Part shown: positions 1 to 5,069 of the stretch, in pieces
Layout of the letters: every line of letters starts with the position of its first letter
How positions within the stretch are numbered: position 1 is the stretch's first letter
Translations under genes and position numbers: made by a program
Assembly: GCA_905193485.1 (NCBI GenBank)
Contig: CAJJOX010000165.1
Span: forward strand, 1-5,069
DNA length: 5,069 nucleotides
Reading direction: 5' to 3'
From: an uncultured Porphyromonadaceae bacterium
GTDB taxonomy: Bacteria; Bacteroidota; Bacteroidia; Bacteroidales; Muribaculaceae
Notes under the pieces: model-generated
The model's input: only the letters and a program-made list of their open reading frames with translations
The model's database searches: none
What the model was told of the DNA's origin: nothing

Positions 1-378
1 GGGGACCGGGGCGGGGCTGTGGTGCTCGCGCGTGGGCCGAATGGCAGCGCTGCCGTCGGGAGCCATAAGCTCGGGAGCGAGTCCGACGGGGTGGTCGTAG
101 ACTATCGTTACGGGCGATGTGCTGAGCTCGGCAAGCTCCAAGGCCACTTCGGGAATGTCGTCGACAAAACGCTCAAGCATAGCGACCGAATTGACGAGCG
201 ATATCAATGCTTTCGCTTCGGCGCGACGTTTGATCTCGAATATCCGGCGGACGGCTTCTGAATCAGCTGAGTCGCATCCGAGTCCCCACACTGTGTCGGT
301 GGGATAAAGGATCACGCCTCCCTGACGCATGCATCTGACAGCAGCCGATATATCGTCGATGATTGTGGAATGCGGCAT
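1..378 (-). CDS. tsaC: L-threonylcarbamoyladenylate synthase (YrdC/Sua5/TsaC family), N-terminal part, cut by window edge
   Basis: This enzyme makes threonylcarbamoyl-AMP from threonine, bicarbonate and ATP in the cytoplasm, the first step of the t6A37 modification of tRNAs that read ANN codons. The 126 visible residues carry the YrdC signature: GGVILYPTDTVWGLGCD (20-36), the basic stretch IFEIKRRAEAKALISLV (47-63) in the place of the family's KxR nucleotide-binding motif, SPVTIVY (88-94), and DGSAAIR (108-114) before the edge. The ATG at 376-378 is the only sensible start, because an in-frame TAA lies upstream at 397-399 and a good promoter ends 25 bases before it. The gene is transcribed away from the DUF4301 gene. 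The last dozen residues (115-126, PTREHHSPAPVP) depart from the expected continuation, roughly VTREHFS, and coincide with G-runs at the contig end, so I treat them as unreliable. The total length is not visible, so a short TsaC cannot be told from a long Sua5, and the symbol is provisional. Confidence 0.93.
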   Translation of the reverse strand, partial: MPHSTIIDDISAAVRCMRQGGVILYPTDTVWGLGCDSADSEAVRRIFEIKRRAEAKALISLVNSVAMLERFVDDIPEVALELAELSTSPVTIVYDHPVGLAPELMAPDGSAAIRPTREHHSPAPVP

Positions 379-402
379 AGTGTTGAATCGGTTTATTTAG
401 TG

Positions 403-433
403 CAAAGATAACACAATGCGGGCGTATTTGAAA
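403..433 (-). promoter_or_regulatory. Bacteroidetes-type promoter of the threonylcarbamoyl-AMP synthase gene
   Basis: Reading the minus strand, TATCTTTG (410 to 403) matches the Bacteroidetes -7 element TAnnTTTG at every fixed position. A TTTC (433 to 430), one base from the -33 consensus TTTG, lies 19 bases upstream. Transcription would begin a few bases after 403, giving a short leader of about 20 bases before the ATG at 378. Confidence 0.7.
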
Positions 434-592
434 ATAAGACGCCGCTTAAAAGTTGCAGGACGCCGGACGAAAGCGCGAGAAGGGGAGAGGACGCGTGGGA
501 AAAATGGTGTGGCGTGCCGAACAAATCGTGATGCGGCGGTGTTTCAAAGATGCAAGACTTAATAAAAAATAACTTTTTCAAATCATACTTCT

Positions 593-652
593 CCGGCGGC
601 GCTCGTGACGAGATCCGCCGGGGTGCTGTGTGTCGGCGCGGCACCCCGGCGG
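593..652. repeat. GC-rich inverted repeats forming two mutually exclusive hairpins
   Basis: CCGCCGGGGTGC (615-626) is perfectly complementary to GCACCCCGGCGG (641-652), a 12-bp GC-rich stem with a 14-base loop. The start of the same left arm, CCGCCGG (615-621), is also complementary to CCGGCGG (593-599), which would enclose the small palindrome CTCGTGACGAG (602-612). The two pairings share 615-621 and cannot form together. No T-run follows the stem closely on either strand, so this is not a standard terminator. It lies upstream of the mapped promoter elements of both flanking genes, so neither predicted mRNA includes it. Confidence 0.75.
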
Positions 653-706
653 TCGGAGTCCCGTGAACCGATTAATAAAAACGTAATAAAAAAACGGGGG
701 CTACTT

Positions 707-728
707 TTTGGGGGATTTGGGGGATTTG
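707..728 (+). repeat. 9-bp tandem repeat, about 2.4 copies
   Basis: The unit TTTGGGGGA occurs at 707-715 and 716-724, and a third partial copy, TTTG, follows at 725-728. The first TTTG doubles as the proposed -33 promoter element of the DUF4301 gene, so a change in copy number would alter which TTTG sits 20 bp from the -7 element. Confidence 0.8.
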
Positions 729-738
729 ACTAAATTTG
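707..738 (+). promoter_or_regulatory. Bacteroidetes-type promoter of the DUF4301 gene
   Basis: TTTG (707-710) and TAAATTTG (731-738) match the Bacteroidetes -33 (TTTG) and -7 (TAnnTTTG) consensus elements exactly, with a 20-base spacer. Transcription should start near 743-748, leaving a leader of about 70 bases before the ATG at 816. Because the transcript would begin downstream of the in-frame TTG at 708, the promoter supports the shorter protein. Confidence 0.72.
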
Positions 739-815
739 AGGTTGAAAACGGTAACTATTCCGGACGACAGTCAACAGAATCAATATTCATAACCTTTAAA
801 TATCTGCAAATTACC

Positions 816-2339
816 ATGTTTCGTGAAGAAGATCTTGCTCTGCTCGAGCAGAAGGGCATCACGGCGAGTCAGGCCGAATCGCAACTCGCACGTTTTGCAA
901 CAGGGTTTCCCTATCTGAAAATTCTTGATGTCGCGCGCACCGGCCACGGCATCACAGTGCTCAATGACGAGGAACAGGCGTCGGCTGTCGAGCGGTGGAA
1001 GAAATACCTTGCCGACGGTGGCGAGGTCTGTAAGTTTGTACCCGCCTCCGGAGCCGCATCACGTATGTTCAAGGCTCTCTTCGAGTTTGTCGACGGCAGT
1101 GAGGATGTTCCGGCTTCGGGATCGGCGGTGGAAAAACTCATCGCCGATATCGACAAGATGGCATTTATCGGCGATTTAAACGCCGCATGCGAGCGCCTCT
1201 ACGGCATGGATGTGGCCGCGCTCAAGGCGGCAGGCCGCTATAAAGAGATAATCGCCGGCATCATCCGTCCGGAAGGGCTTAACTACGGCAATCTGCCCAA
1301 GGGCCTACTGAAGTTTCATTCCTATCCTGAAGGTTCGCGCACTCCCGTTGAGGAACAGCTCGTTGAAGGAGCGCAGACGGCAGCTAATTCGGAAGGGGTG
1401 GTCAATCTTCATTTTACCGTTTCGGCCAACCACCGCAAGCTTTTTGAAGAGAAGATCAACGAGGTGCTTCCGGCTATCAGCGCCAAGCAGGGTGTGAAGT
1501 TCAATGTCAGCCTGTCGGAGCAGAAGCCGTCGACAGACACCATCGCGGCCAATCCCGACAATACACCGTTTATGGAAGACGGACATCTCCTGTTCCGTCC
1601 CGGAGGTCACGGCGCCCTGATACAGAATCTCAATGATATGAAAGAGGCTGTGGTGTTCATAAAGAATATCGACAACGTGGTGCCCGACTCGCGCCGCGCC
1701 GCCACAGTGAAATACAAGCAGGTGATAGCAGGCTATCTTATGGAGCTTCATGACACTGTAGAGAAATATCTTACGGATCTTGCGACAGGCAGCTACACCC
1801 GCGGCGATCTTCAGCGTATGGTGGAATTTCTGCATGACCGTCTGGGCATTACCGACCGCCGTATCAACAAGATGAACGACACGGATCTGGCCGTGTATAT
1901 CCACGAAAAACTGAACAGGCCGCTTCGTGTGTGCGGCATGGTGCGCAACGAGGGCGAACCCGGCGGAGGTCCGTTCATCGCCTATAATCCCGACGGCTCT
2001 GCTTCGCCCCAGATACTCGAGAGCAACCAGATAGATCCGAAAAACGAGGAATATGCCCGCATGCTTCAGGGCGCGACGCATTTCAATCCGGTGGATCTTG
2101 TGTGCTACATCAAAGACCGCCACGGGCGCAATTTCGATCTTCCGAGCTATGTCGATCCGGCCACAGGCTTTATCTCGTCGAAGTCGCGCCACGGAAAGGA
2201 ACTGCGCGCAATGGAGCTTCCGGGACTTTGGAACGGTGCCATGAGCGACTGGAACACGGCTTTTGTCGAAGTGCCTATCGACACATTCAATCCTGTCAAG
2301 ACGGTCAATGACCTTCTTCGTCCCGTGCATCAGGGCTGA
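816..2339 (+). CDS. DUF4301 family protein, possible nucleotidyltransferase/pyrophosphorylase-like fold
   Basis: This is a complete 507-residue protein matching the Bacteroidetes DUF4301 family, whose function is not established. The family usually runs to about 500 residues. The open frame extends upstream to a TTG at 708, but the added residues look non-coding and overlap the promoter, so I take MFREEDLALL at 816. Visible motifs in order: a small-residue loop with a basic residue, KFVPASGAASRM (73-84); LLKFHSYPEGSRTPVEEQL (164-182); LFRPGGHGAL (259-268); FIKNIDNVVPD (281-291); CGMVRNEGEPGGGPF (373-387); and ILESNQID (400-407). The glycine-rich PGGHG and the NIDN motif recall UDP-sugar pyrophosphorylases, where the Asp of a VDN-type motif helps bind metal; this is my inference. 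There is no signal peptide or membrane segment, so it should be cytoplasmic. It appears monocistronic, with its own promoter and a terminator 21 bases after the stop. Confidence 0.88.
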   Translation: MFREEDLALLEQKGITASQAESQLARFATGFPYLKILDVARTGHGITVLNDEEQASAVERWKKYLADGGEVCKFVPASGAASRMFKALFEFVDGSEDVPASGSAVEKLIADIDKMAFIGDLNAACERLYGMDVAALKAAGRYKEIIAGIIRPEGLNYGNLPKGLLKFHSYPEGSRTPVEEQLVEGAQTAANSEGVVNLHFTVSANHRKLFEEKINEVLPAISAKQGVKFNVSLSEQKPSTDTIAANPDNTPFMEDGHLLFRPGGHGALIQNLNDMKEAVVFIKNIDNVVPDSRRAATVKYKQVIAGYLMELHDTVEKYLTDLATGSYTRGDLQRMVEFLHDRLGITDRRINKMNDTDLAVYIHEKLNRPLRVCGMVRNEGEPGGGPFIAYNPDGSASPQILESNQIDPKNEEYARMLQGATHFNPVDLVCYIKDRHGRNFDLPSYVDPATGFISSKSRHGKELRAMELPGLWNGAMSDWNTAFVEVPIDTFNPVKTVNDLLRPVHQG

Positions 2340-2359
2340 CAGACAAAATGAAGGCAACA

Positions 2360-2411
2360 GGCTCCCCGTAGGCGGCGTGGTAAAACGCCGGTGCGGGGAG
2401 CCGTCATTTTA
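2360..2411 (+). terminator. Intrinsic terminator of the DUF4301 gene
   Basis: GGCTCCCCG (2360-2368) pairs perfectly with CGGGGAGCC (2394-2402). An inner GGCGT/ACGCC pairing closes the hairpin further, and a T-rich tail (GTCATTTTA, 2403-2411) follows. The hairpin begins 21 bases after the DUF4301 stop codon and separates that gene from the acetyltransferase gene. Confidence 0.85.
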
Positions 2412-2472
2412 TCAAGGGGCGAAACATAAAGGAGTGCGGCGGTGTTATTTTTTTAAAACACACAAACCTACT

Positions 2473-3537
2473 ATGAGCAAAAAGGGTGACATCATGCATC
2501 TATGGCGCGAGGCTTACAAGGACTCGCCCGAATATCTCGATATGTATTTCGACCGCATCTACCGTGATGCCGACGCGCTGACGGTGGAAGAGAACGACAA
2601 AGTGGTCAGCTCGCTTCTTATGCAACCCTATATGCTGTGGTTTTACGGGCGGGAGATGGCCGTGAGCTACATAGCCGGAGTGACCACGCGCCGGCAGGCA
2701 CGAGGCCGCGGGCATGCAAGCTCCCTGATGCGCGATGCGCTCCGTCTGTCGCGGGATCGCGGCGATATGCTGTGCGCCCTTATTCCGGCTCACGACTGGC
2801 TGTATTTTTTCTTCGACCGTTTCGGATTCTCATCGGTGTTTCTTTCAGACGTGCAACGGTTTACGTCGCTGCACAAGTTTGCCGGCGAGGGTGAGTATGC
2901 TGAGGTGGACGACCGGTATTCCGACGCTGTCTATGAAGCGTTTTCCGATCTTGAGCGACAGCGTCCCGGGGGCATTCTGCATTCGCGCCGCGACTTCGTG
3001 AACTTTCTCGATGATCTGGCCATGCGCCGTGACGGGACGTTTGTCGCGGTGAGCAACGGCGAGCGCGGCATCGTGGCTATGGCATGGGCGTCGCTGTCGG
3101 ACGATGTAGTGCAGGTGTATGAGGTGCTGGGCTATGAGGCATCAGACCGTCAGGCGGCTATGCGTCAGCTGCGCCTCAGATTCCCGGACAAGCCTATGCG
3201 TTATCTCGCGCCTTCGGACACTCCGGGTCACAGGCGTCTGCATCCGCGCGGAATGGCCCGCATAGTCAATGCCCGGTTGTGTCTTGCAACGGTAGCCGAA
3301 GCCAATCCACAATGGAAATGCCGCATGCGTGTGACGGATCCGCTGATAGATGACAACAATATAAGTCTTGTGATAGCGGATGGCCGGTGTGAGGAGATTG
3401 ACGGAGTGGCATTGCCGGAGCCCGACTTCGATGTCGACATCAGCGTGCTTAACCGCATTCTGTTCAGTTCGCCATCGACCGGATCGACGCTCGGCTTCCC
3501 GTCGCGCCGGACGCATATCAGTCTGATGCCACATTGA
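2473..3537 (+). CDS. GNAT family N-acetyltransferase (Eis-like two-part type)
   Basis: This 354-residue protein should transfer an acetyl group from acetyl-CoA to an amine; the acceptor cannot be read from the sequence. The N-terminal GNAT domain (about 1-130) opens with IMHLWREAYKDSPEYLDMYF (7-26). It carries the acetyl-CoA loop QARGRG (75-80), matching Q/RxxGxG/A, then HASSLM and CALIPAHDWLYFFFDRFGF (101-119), typical of motif B. The remaining ~220 residues resemble the second acetyltransferase-like and sterol-carrier-like portions of Eis-type proteins, ending in a conserved-looking LGFPSRRTHISLMPH. The length is close to related Bacteroidetes proteins. The frame is open back into the DUF4301 gene (2263), but the terminator at 2360-2411 lies in that extension, so I place the start at ATG 2473; ATG 2494 is a weaker alternative. 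The leader is A/T-rich without a Shine-Dalgarno sequence. TATTTTTT (2446-2453) could be a weak -7 element, but no good -33 accompanies it. There is no signal peptide. Confidence 0.88.
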   Translation: MSKKGDIMHLWREAYKDSPEYLDMYFDRIYRDADALTVEENDKVVSSLLMQPYMLWFYGREMAVSYIAGVTTRRQARGRGHASSLMRDALRLSRDRGDMLCALIPAHDWLYFFFDRFGFSSVFLSDVQRFTSLHKFAGEGEYAEVDDRYSDAVYEAFSDLERQRPGGILHSRRDFVNFLDDLAMRRDGTFVAVSNGERGIVAMAWASLSDDVVQVYEVLGYEASDRQAAMRQLRLRFPDKPMRYLAPSDTPGHRRLHPRGMARIVNARLCLATVAEANPQWKCRMRVTDPLIDDNNISLVIADGRCEEIDGVALPEPDFDVDISVLNRILFSSPSTGSTLGFPSRRTHISLMPH

Positions 3538-3567
3538 GGCGTGCTTTGCAAAGAGCGGCCGGATATT

Positions 3568-3605
3568 AAAAACAGGAACGGCGCTCCTTGGGAAAGAAGC
3601 GCCGT
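3568..3605 (-). terminator. Intrinsic terminator for the small secreted-protein gene
   Basis: ACGGCGCT (3578-3585) and AGCGCCGT (3598-3605) form a perfect 8-bp stem, extended inside by CTT/AAG after one mismatch. On the minus strand the stem is followed by TTCCTG and then five T's (3572 to 3568), so it best serves the gene ending at 3668, 62 bases away. On the plus strand no T-run follows, although the hairpin also lies 40 bases after the acetyltransferase stop and may help there. Confidence 0.72.
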
Positions 3606-3667
3606 CACGAGGGAGAAGAAAATGAATCTGTTGCTATTGTGTTGCTGTTGTAATATCGTGTGTGGCG

Positions 3668-4198
3668 TCAACGACGTCTTGCATCGGCATGAGTGCGACC
3701 TTCGCTGCGTGCCTTTTTGCCCTTGGCATGTTTTTTACCATGCTTGTGGCCTTTCTTGTCGGCTTTGGCAACTTTCTGACTGGCAAAACAGTTTTCAAGG
3801 AACTGCACATATTGCTCCGGAGAGAGGATGGCTTTAACTTGCGCGAGATAGTTGAGCCGGACGTCGCGCACAAAGCCGCGGCGCGATTCAGGCGTGCATG
3901 TGGCGGCAGAGTCGCAGGCGTTTTTGTTGTCGCGGGCTGCCTTCATCACTTGGCAGGGAGTGGGGATTGCCGCTAGCGCGTCCTGTTGCTGTTGGGTGAG
4001 GGTGATGCCTTCAAACGGGTTGGGAGCATTGCGGTCGCAGCCTTTGCGGTCGCATTTCGAGTCTTTTTTCTTGTGGCATTTGTGTTTGCAGTCTTTTTTG
4101 CATTCGGTTTTTGCGGTGTCGGCGGGAGCCTGGGCAAAAGCAGTGGTGCCGAATGCGAAAATAGATGCTATCGCGAGGGAAAGAATTTTAGTTTTCAT
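3668..4198 (-). CDS. Secreted Cys/Lys/His-rich protein with LTxxQ-like motifs (Spy/CpxP-like)
   Basis: This is a 176-residue predicted envelope protein. The first 22 residues form a signal peptide: a basic N-terminus (MKTK), a hydrophobic core, and probable cleavage after AFA (20-22). A strongly charged segment follows, with cysteines at 33, 37, 41, 49 and 54 among many Lys, Asp and His residues. The central part has two motifs resembling the paired LTxxQ repeats of Spy/CpxP periplasmic proteins: LTQQQ (67-71) and LSPEQ (125-129). Further cysteines sit at 82, 95, 101 and 137. The tail (142-176) is Lys/His/Arg-rich, including KKGHKHGKKH (148-157). The Spy/CpxP family includes periplasmic chaperones and metal-responsive proteins; metal binding here is inferred from composition only. 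The ATG at 4198 is fixed by the signal peptide. The gene is convergent with the acetyltransferase gene and divergent from the hexosaminidase gene. Minus-strand TATTTTTT (4232 to 4225) is a possible but weak -7 element. Confidence 0.8.
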   Translation of the reverse strand: MKTKILSLAIASIFAFGTTAFAQAPADTAKTECKKDCKHKCHKKKDSKCDRKGCDRNAPNPFEGITLTQQQQDALAAIPTPCQVMKAARDNKNACDSAATCTPESRRGFVRDVRLNYLAQVKAILSPEQYVQFLENCFASQKVAKADKKGHKHGKKHAKGKKARSEGRTHADARRR

Positions 4199-4245
4199 TG
4201 TCTGTAATGGGAATTATGTTGAGTAAAAAATAATTTCGTGTGCCG

Positions 4246-4278
4246 TTTCAGAGTGATTATACGGTTTTCAGAGCTCTG
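4246..4278. repeat. Direct repeat TTTCAGAG with overlapping palindrome
   Basis: TTTCAGAG occurs at 4246-4253 and again at 4266-4273, with starts 20 bases apart, about two helical turns. Each copy is preceded by a CG-containing context (CCG and CGGT). The second copy overlaps the 10-bp palindrome CAGAGCTCTG (4269-4278). The arrangement could be a tandem regulator-binding site for either divergent gene, but it is short enough to arise by chance. Confidence 0.4.
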
Positions 4279-4420
4279 TGTATGTGACAGCCGGGGAGCA
4301 ATGAGGTTTAAGCGGATCCGGGAATTTGACATTCTTTAGGGTTTTGGAGGTGAAAATATTAGAAACTGTTTAAACATGAAAATAATTGCTTCGGCGCATG
4401 GCTTGTCGGGATAAAATGGC

Positions 4421-4428
4421 TATCTTTA
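4421..4428 (+). promoter_or_regulatory. Candidate -7 promoter element of the hexosaminidase gene
   Basis: TATCTTTA differs from the Bacteroidetes -7 consensus TAnnTTTG only at the last base. It ends 40 bases before the ATG at 4469, a suitable leader length. No clear TTTG lies at the expected spacing upstream, so the -33 element is weak or absent, which may mean that the gene needs an activator. Confidence 0.5.
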
Positions 4429-4468
4429 CGCAGATTATAACCAATCGCATCATTATTATCAGACAGAC

Positions 4469-5069
4469 ATGAAACATATAGCAACAGCAATCGCCGCTCT
4501 GGCGATGGCCGCGGGTGCCTCATCCGCGCAGCCGCAAAACCCGGCGGTGAATGATATCTTGCCGCGACCGGCCGCGGTCACAATGACAAAAGGTGTGTAT
4601 CGTATTCCATCAGGCGGACTTACTTACGCCATCAAAACCAAACCGGAGGCGCGATTCCGTTATGCGCTCGGCCAGTACAAGCCTGCTCCGTGGAACAAGG
4701 CGGCGGTGCGGATCATATGCGGTGATTCGTCCGACGAGAGCTATAAGCTGAAGATAAGCGGTAAGGATATCCTGATTGACGCCCCAGGTCAGGCCGGAGC
4801 CTTTTATGCCATGCAGACGTTGCGTCAGCTTGTCGACAGTTCGCCTGACGGCACTCTTCCGTGTCTTACCATCAGTGACAGCCCACGTTTCGGTTATCGC
4901 GGACTTCATTTTGATGTCAGCCGACATTTCCGATCGATCGATTTTCTGAAAAAGCAGATCGACGCCATGGCGGGAATGAAACTCAACCGGCTGCATCTGC
5001 ATTTTACGGATGGCGCCGGACGGCGCAGGCCCGACGCAAACTATCCCCCCCCCCACAACCACCCCCCAC
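4469..5069 (+). CDS. Secreted beta-N-acetylhexosaminidase (glycoside hydrolase family 20), N-terminal part, cut by window edge
   Basis: GH20 enzymes remove terminal N-acetylglucosamine or N-acetylgalactosamine from glycans and glycoproteins; in gut Bacteroidales they act in the periplasm or at the cell surface on host or microbial glycans. The first 20 residues form a signal peptide (MKH, alanine-rich core, cleavage after ASSA); there is no lipobox cysteine. Residues about 26-138 fit the GH20 N-terminal domain, including DILPRPAAVTM (29-39) and APGQAGAFYAMQTLRQLV (105-122). The catalytic barrel starts at PRFGYRGLHFDVSRHF (139-154), whose Arg-144 is in the place of the conserved substrate-binding Arg, followed by KLNRLHLHFTD (171-181). 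The catalytic Asp-Glu pair would lie beyond the window. From residue 185 the sequence fails: the family's conserved GW is GR (CGG for TGG) and C-runs follow, so 5021-5069 should be distrusted. The ATG at 4469 is set by the signal peptide. Confidence 0.92.
   Translation, partial: MKHIATAIAALAMAAGASSAQPQNPAVNDILPRPAAVTMTKGVYRIPSGGLTYAIKTKPEARFRYALGQYKPAPWNKAAVRIICGDSSDESYKLKISGKDILIDAPGQAGAFYAMQTLRQLVDSSPDGTLPCLTISDSPRFGYRGLHFDVSRHFRSIDFLKKQIDAMAGMKLNRLHLHFTDGAGRRRPDANYPPPHNHPP
5021..5069. other. Probable low-quality contig end
   Basis: The last 49 bases contain a run of ten C's (5045-5054) and one of six (5062-5067). They translate to a Pro/His-rich tail in the middle of a conserved GH20 segment, where GW-R-x-E-I-K-x-YP is expected. 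The reading frame is kept as far as the YP, so substitutions rather than indels explain the change. The opposite end (1-36) has matching G-runs. Confidence 0.65.

Larger units (their letters stand above)
379..815. other. Divergent intergenic region between the threonylcarbamoyl-AMP synthase and DUF4301 genes
   Basis: No protein-coding gene is supported in these 437 bases. From left to right the region holds: the minus-strand promoter (403-433); a purine-rich stretch with no recognised feature (about 434-540); an AT-rich segment (559-590) containing TAACTTTT (570-577), a near match to a -7 element without a well-spaced -33; GC-rich inverted repeats (593-652); an imperfect direct repeat of TAATAAAAACG (673-683) and TAATAAAAAAACG (684-696); a 9-bp tandem repeat (707-728); the plus-strand promoter (707-738); and a leader of about 70 bases. 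A minus-strand reading frame of 83 codons (393-644) crosses the region but shows no family resemblance. Confidence 0.8.
4199..4468. other. Divergent intergenic region between the Spy-like and hexosaminidase genes
   Basis: These 270 AT-rich bases contain no supported gene. They hold a weak candidate -7 element for the minus-strand gene (4225-4232), two direct copies of TTTCAGAG 20 bases apart (4246-4253 and 4266-4273), the palindromes CAGAGCTCTG (4269-4278) and GTTTAAAC, and the candidate promoter element of the hexosaminidase gene (4421-4428). Confidence 0.7.

Noticed and set aside
393..644. An 83-codon minus-strand frame in the first intergenic region
   Set aside because: It runs through the hairpin region and the promoter of the threonylcarbamoyl-AMP synthase gene, has low-complexity Pro/His/Ser composition, and has no recognisable domain.
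708..815. N-terminal extension of the DUF4301 protein from a TTG codon
   Set aside because: The 36 extra residues do not fit the family start, and the promoter TAAATTTG lies inside them, so the transcript would not contain the TTG.
1305..2357. A 350-codon open frame on the minus strand opposite the DUF4301 gene
   Set aside because: It lies almost entirely antisense to a well-supported gene, its translation shows no family motif, and long antisense frames are common opposite GC-rich genes with regular codon use.
2263..2472. N-terminal extension of the acetyltransferase into the end of the DUF4301 gene
   Set aside because: It includes the intrinsic terminator at 2360-2411 and shadows DUF4301 codons; the GNAT domain starts naturally at 2473.
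3544..3553. Palindrome CTTTGCAAAG just after the acetyltransferase stop
   Set aside because: A 10-bp palindrome with no loop and no following T-run is not a convincing terminator or binding site by itself.
3541..3837. A 98-codon plus-strand frame after the acetyltransferase
   Set aside because: It crosses the minus-strand terminator and then runs antisense to the Spy-like gene; its Cys-rich content is a by-product of that overlap.
4610..5062. A 150-codon minus-strand frame opposite the GH20 gene
   Set aside because: It is antisense to a clear GH20 N-terminus with a signal peptide and catalytic-barrel motifs, and shows no family resemblance of its own.

Overview
The window looks like a short contig from a Bacteroidales genome, most likely of the Muribaculaceae type. 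The reasons are promoter elements of the Bacteroidetes form (TTTG, about 20 bp, then TAnnTTTG), no convincing Shine-Dalgarno sequence before any of the five start codons, GC-rich coding sequence with AT-rich gaps, and a gene set typical of that order (a DUF4301 protein and a secreted family GH20 hexosaminidase). The taxonomic call is inference.

Layout from left to right. Bases 1-378 (minus strand) hold the N-terminal part of a threonylcarbamoyl-AMP synthase (YrdC/Sua5/TsaC), cut by the left edge. A 437-base divergent gap follows. It holds a promoter for that gene, a GC-rich region with two mutually exclusive hairpins, a 9-bp tandem repeat and a near-consensus promoter for the next gene. Bases 816-2339 (+) encode a complete DUF4301 protein, followed by a strong intrinsic terminator. 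Bases 2473-3537 (+) encode a complete GNAT acetyltransferase of the two-part, Eis-like kind. A convergent gap with a terminator serving the minus strand separates it from 3668-4198 (-), a secreted Cys/Lys/His-rich protein with two LTxxQ-like motifs (Spy/CpxP-like). After a 270-base divergent gap, 4469-5069 (+) encodes the N-terminal third or so of a secreted GH20 beta-N-acetylhexosaminidase, cut by the right edge.

The genes do not form an evident pathway or operon. Four of the five are separated by divergent or convergent arrangement, and the only co-directional neighbours (DUF4301 and GNAT) have a terminator between them. I see no mobile element, CRISPR array, tRNA or rRNA. No clear new multi-gene system is visible. 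The points most worth a second look are pyrophosphorylase-like motifs in the DUF4301 protein, the alternative hairpins at 593-652, and the metal-binding look of the small secreted protein. Both extreme ends of the sequence (about 1-36 and 5021-5069) look like base-call or assembly error and should not be interpreted as protein.
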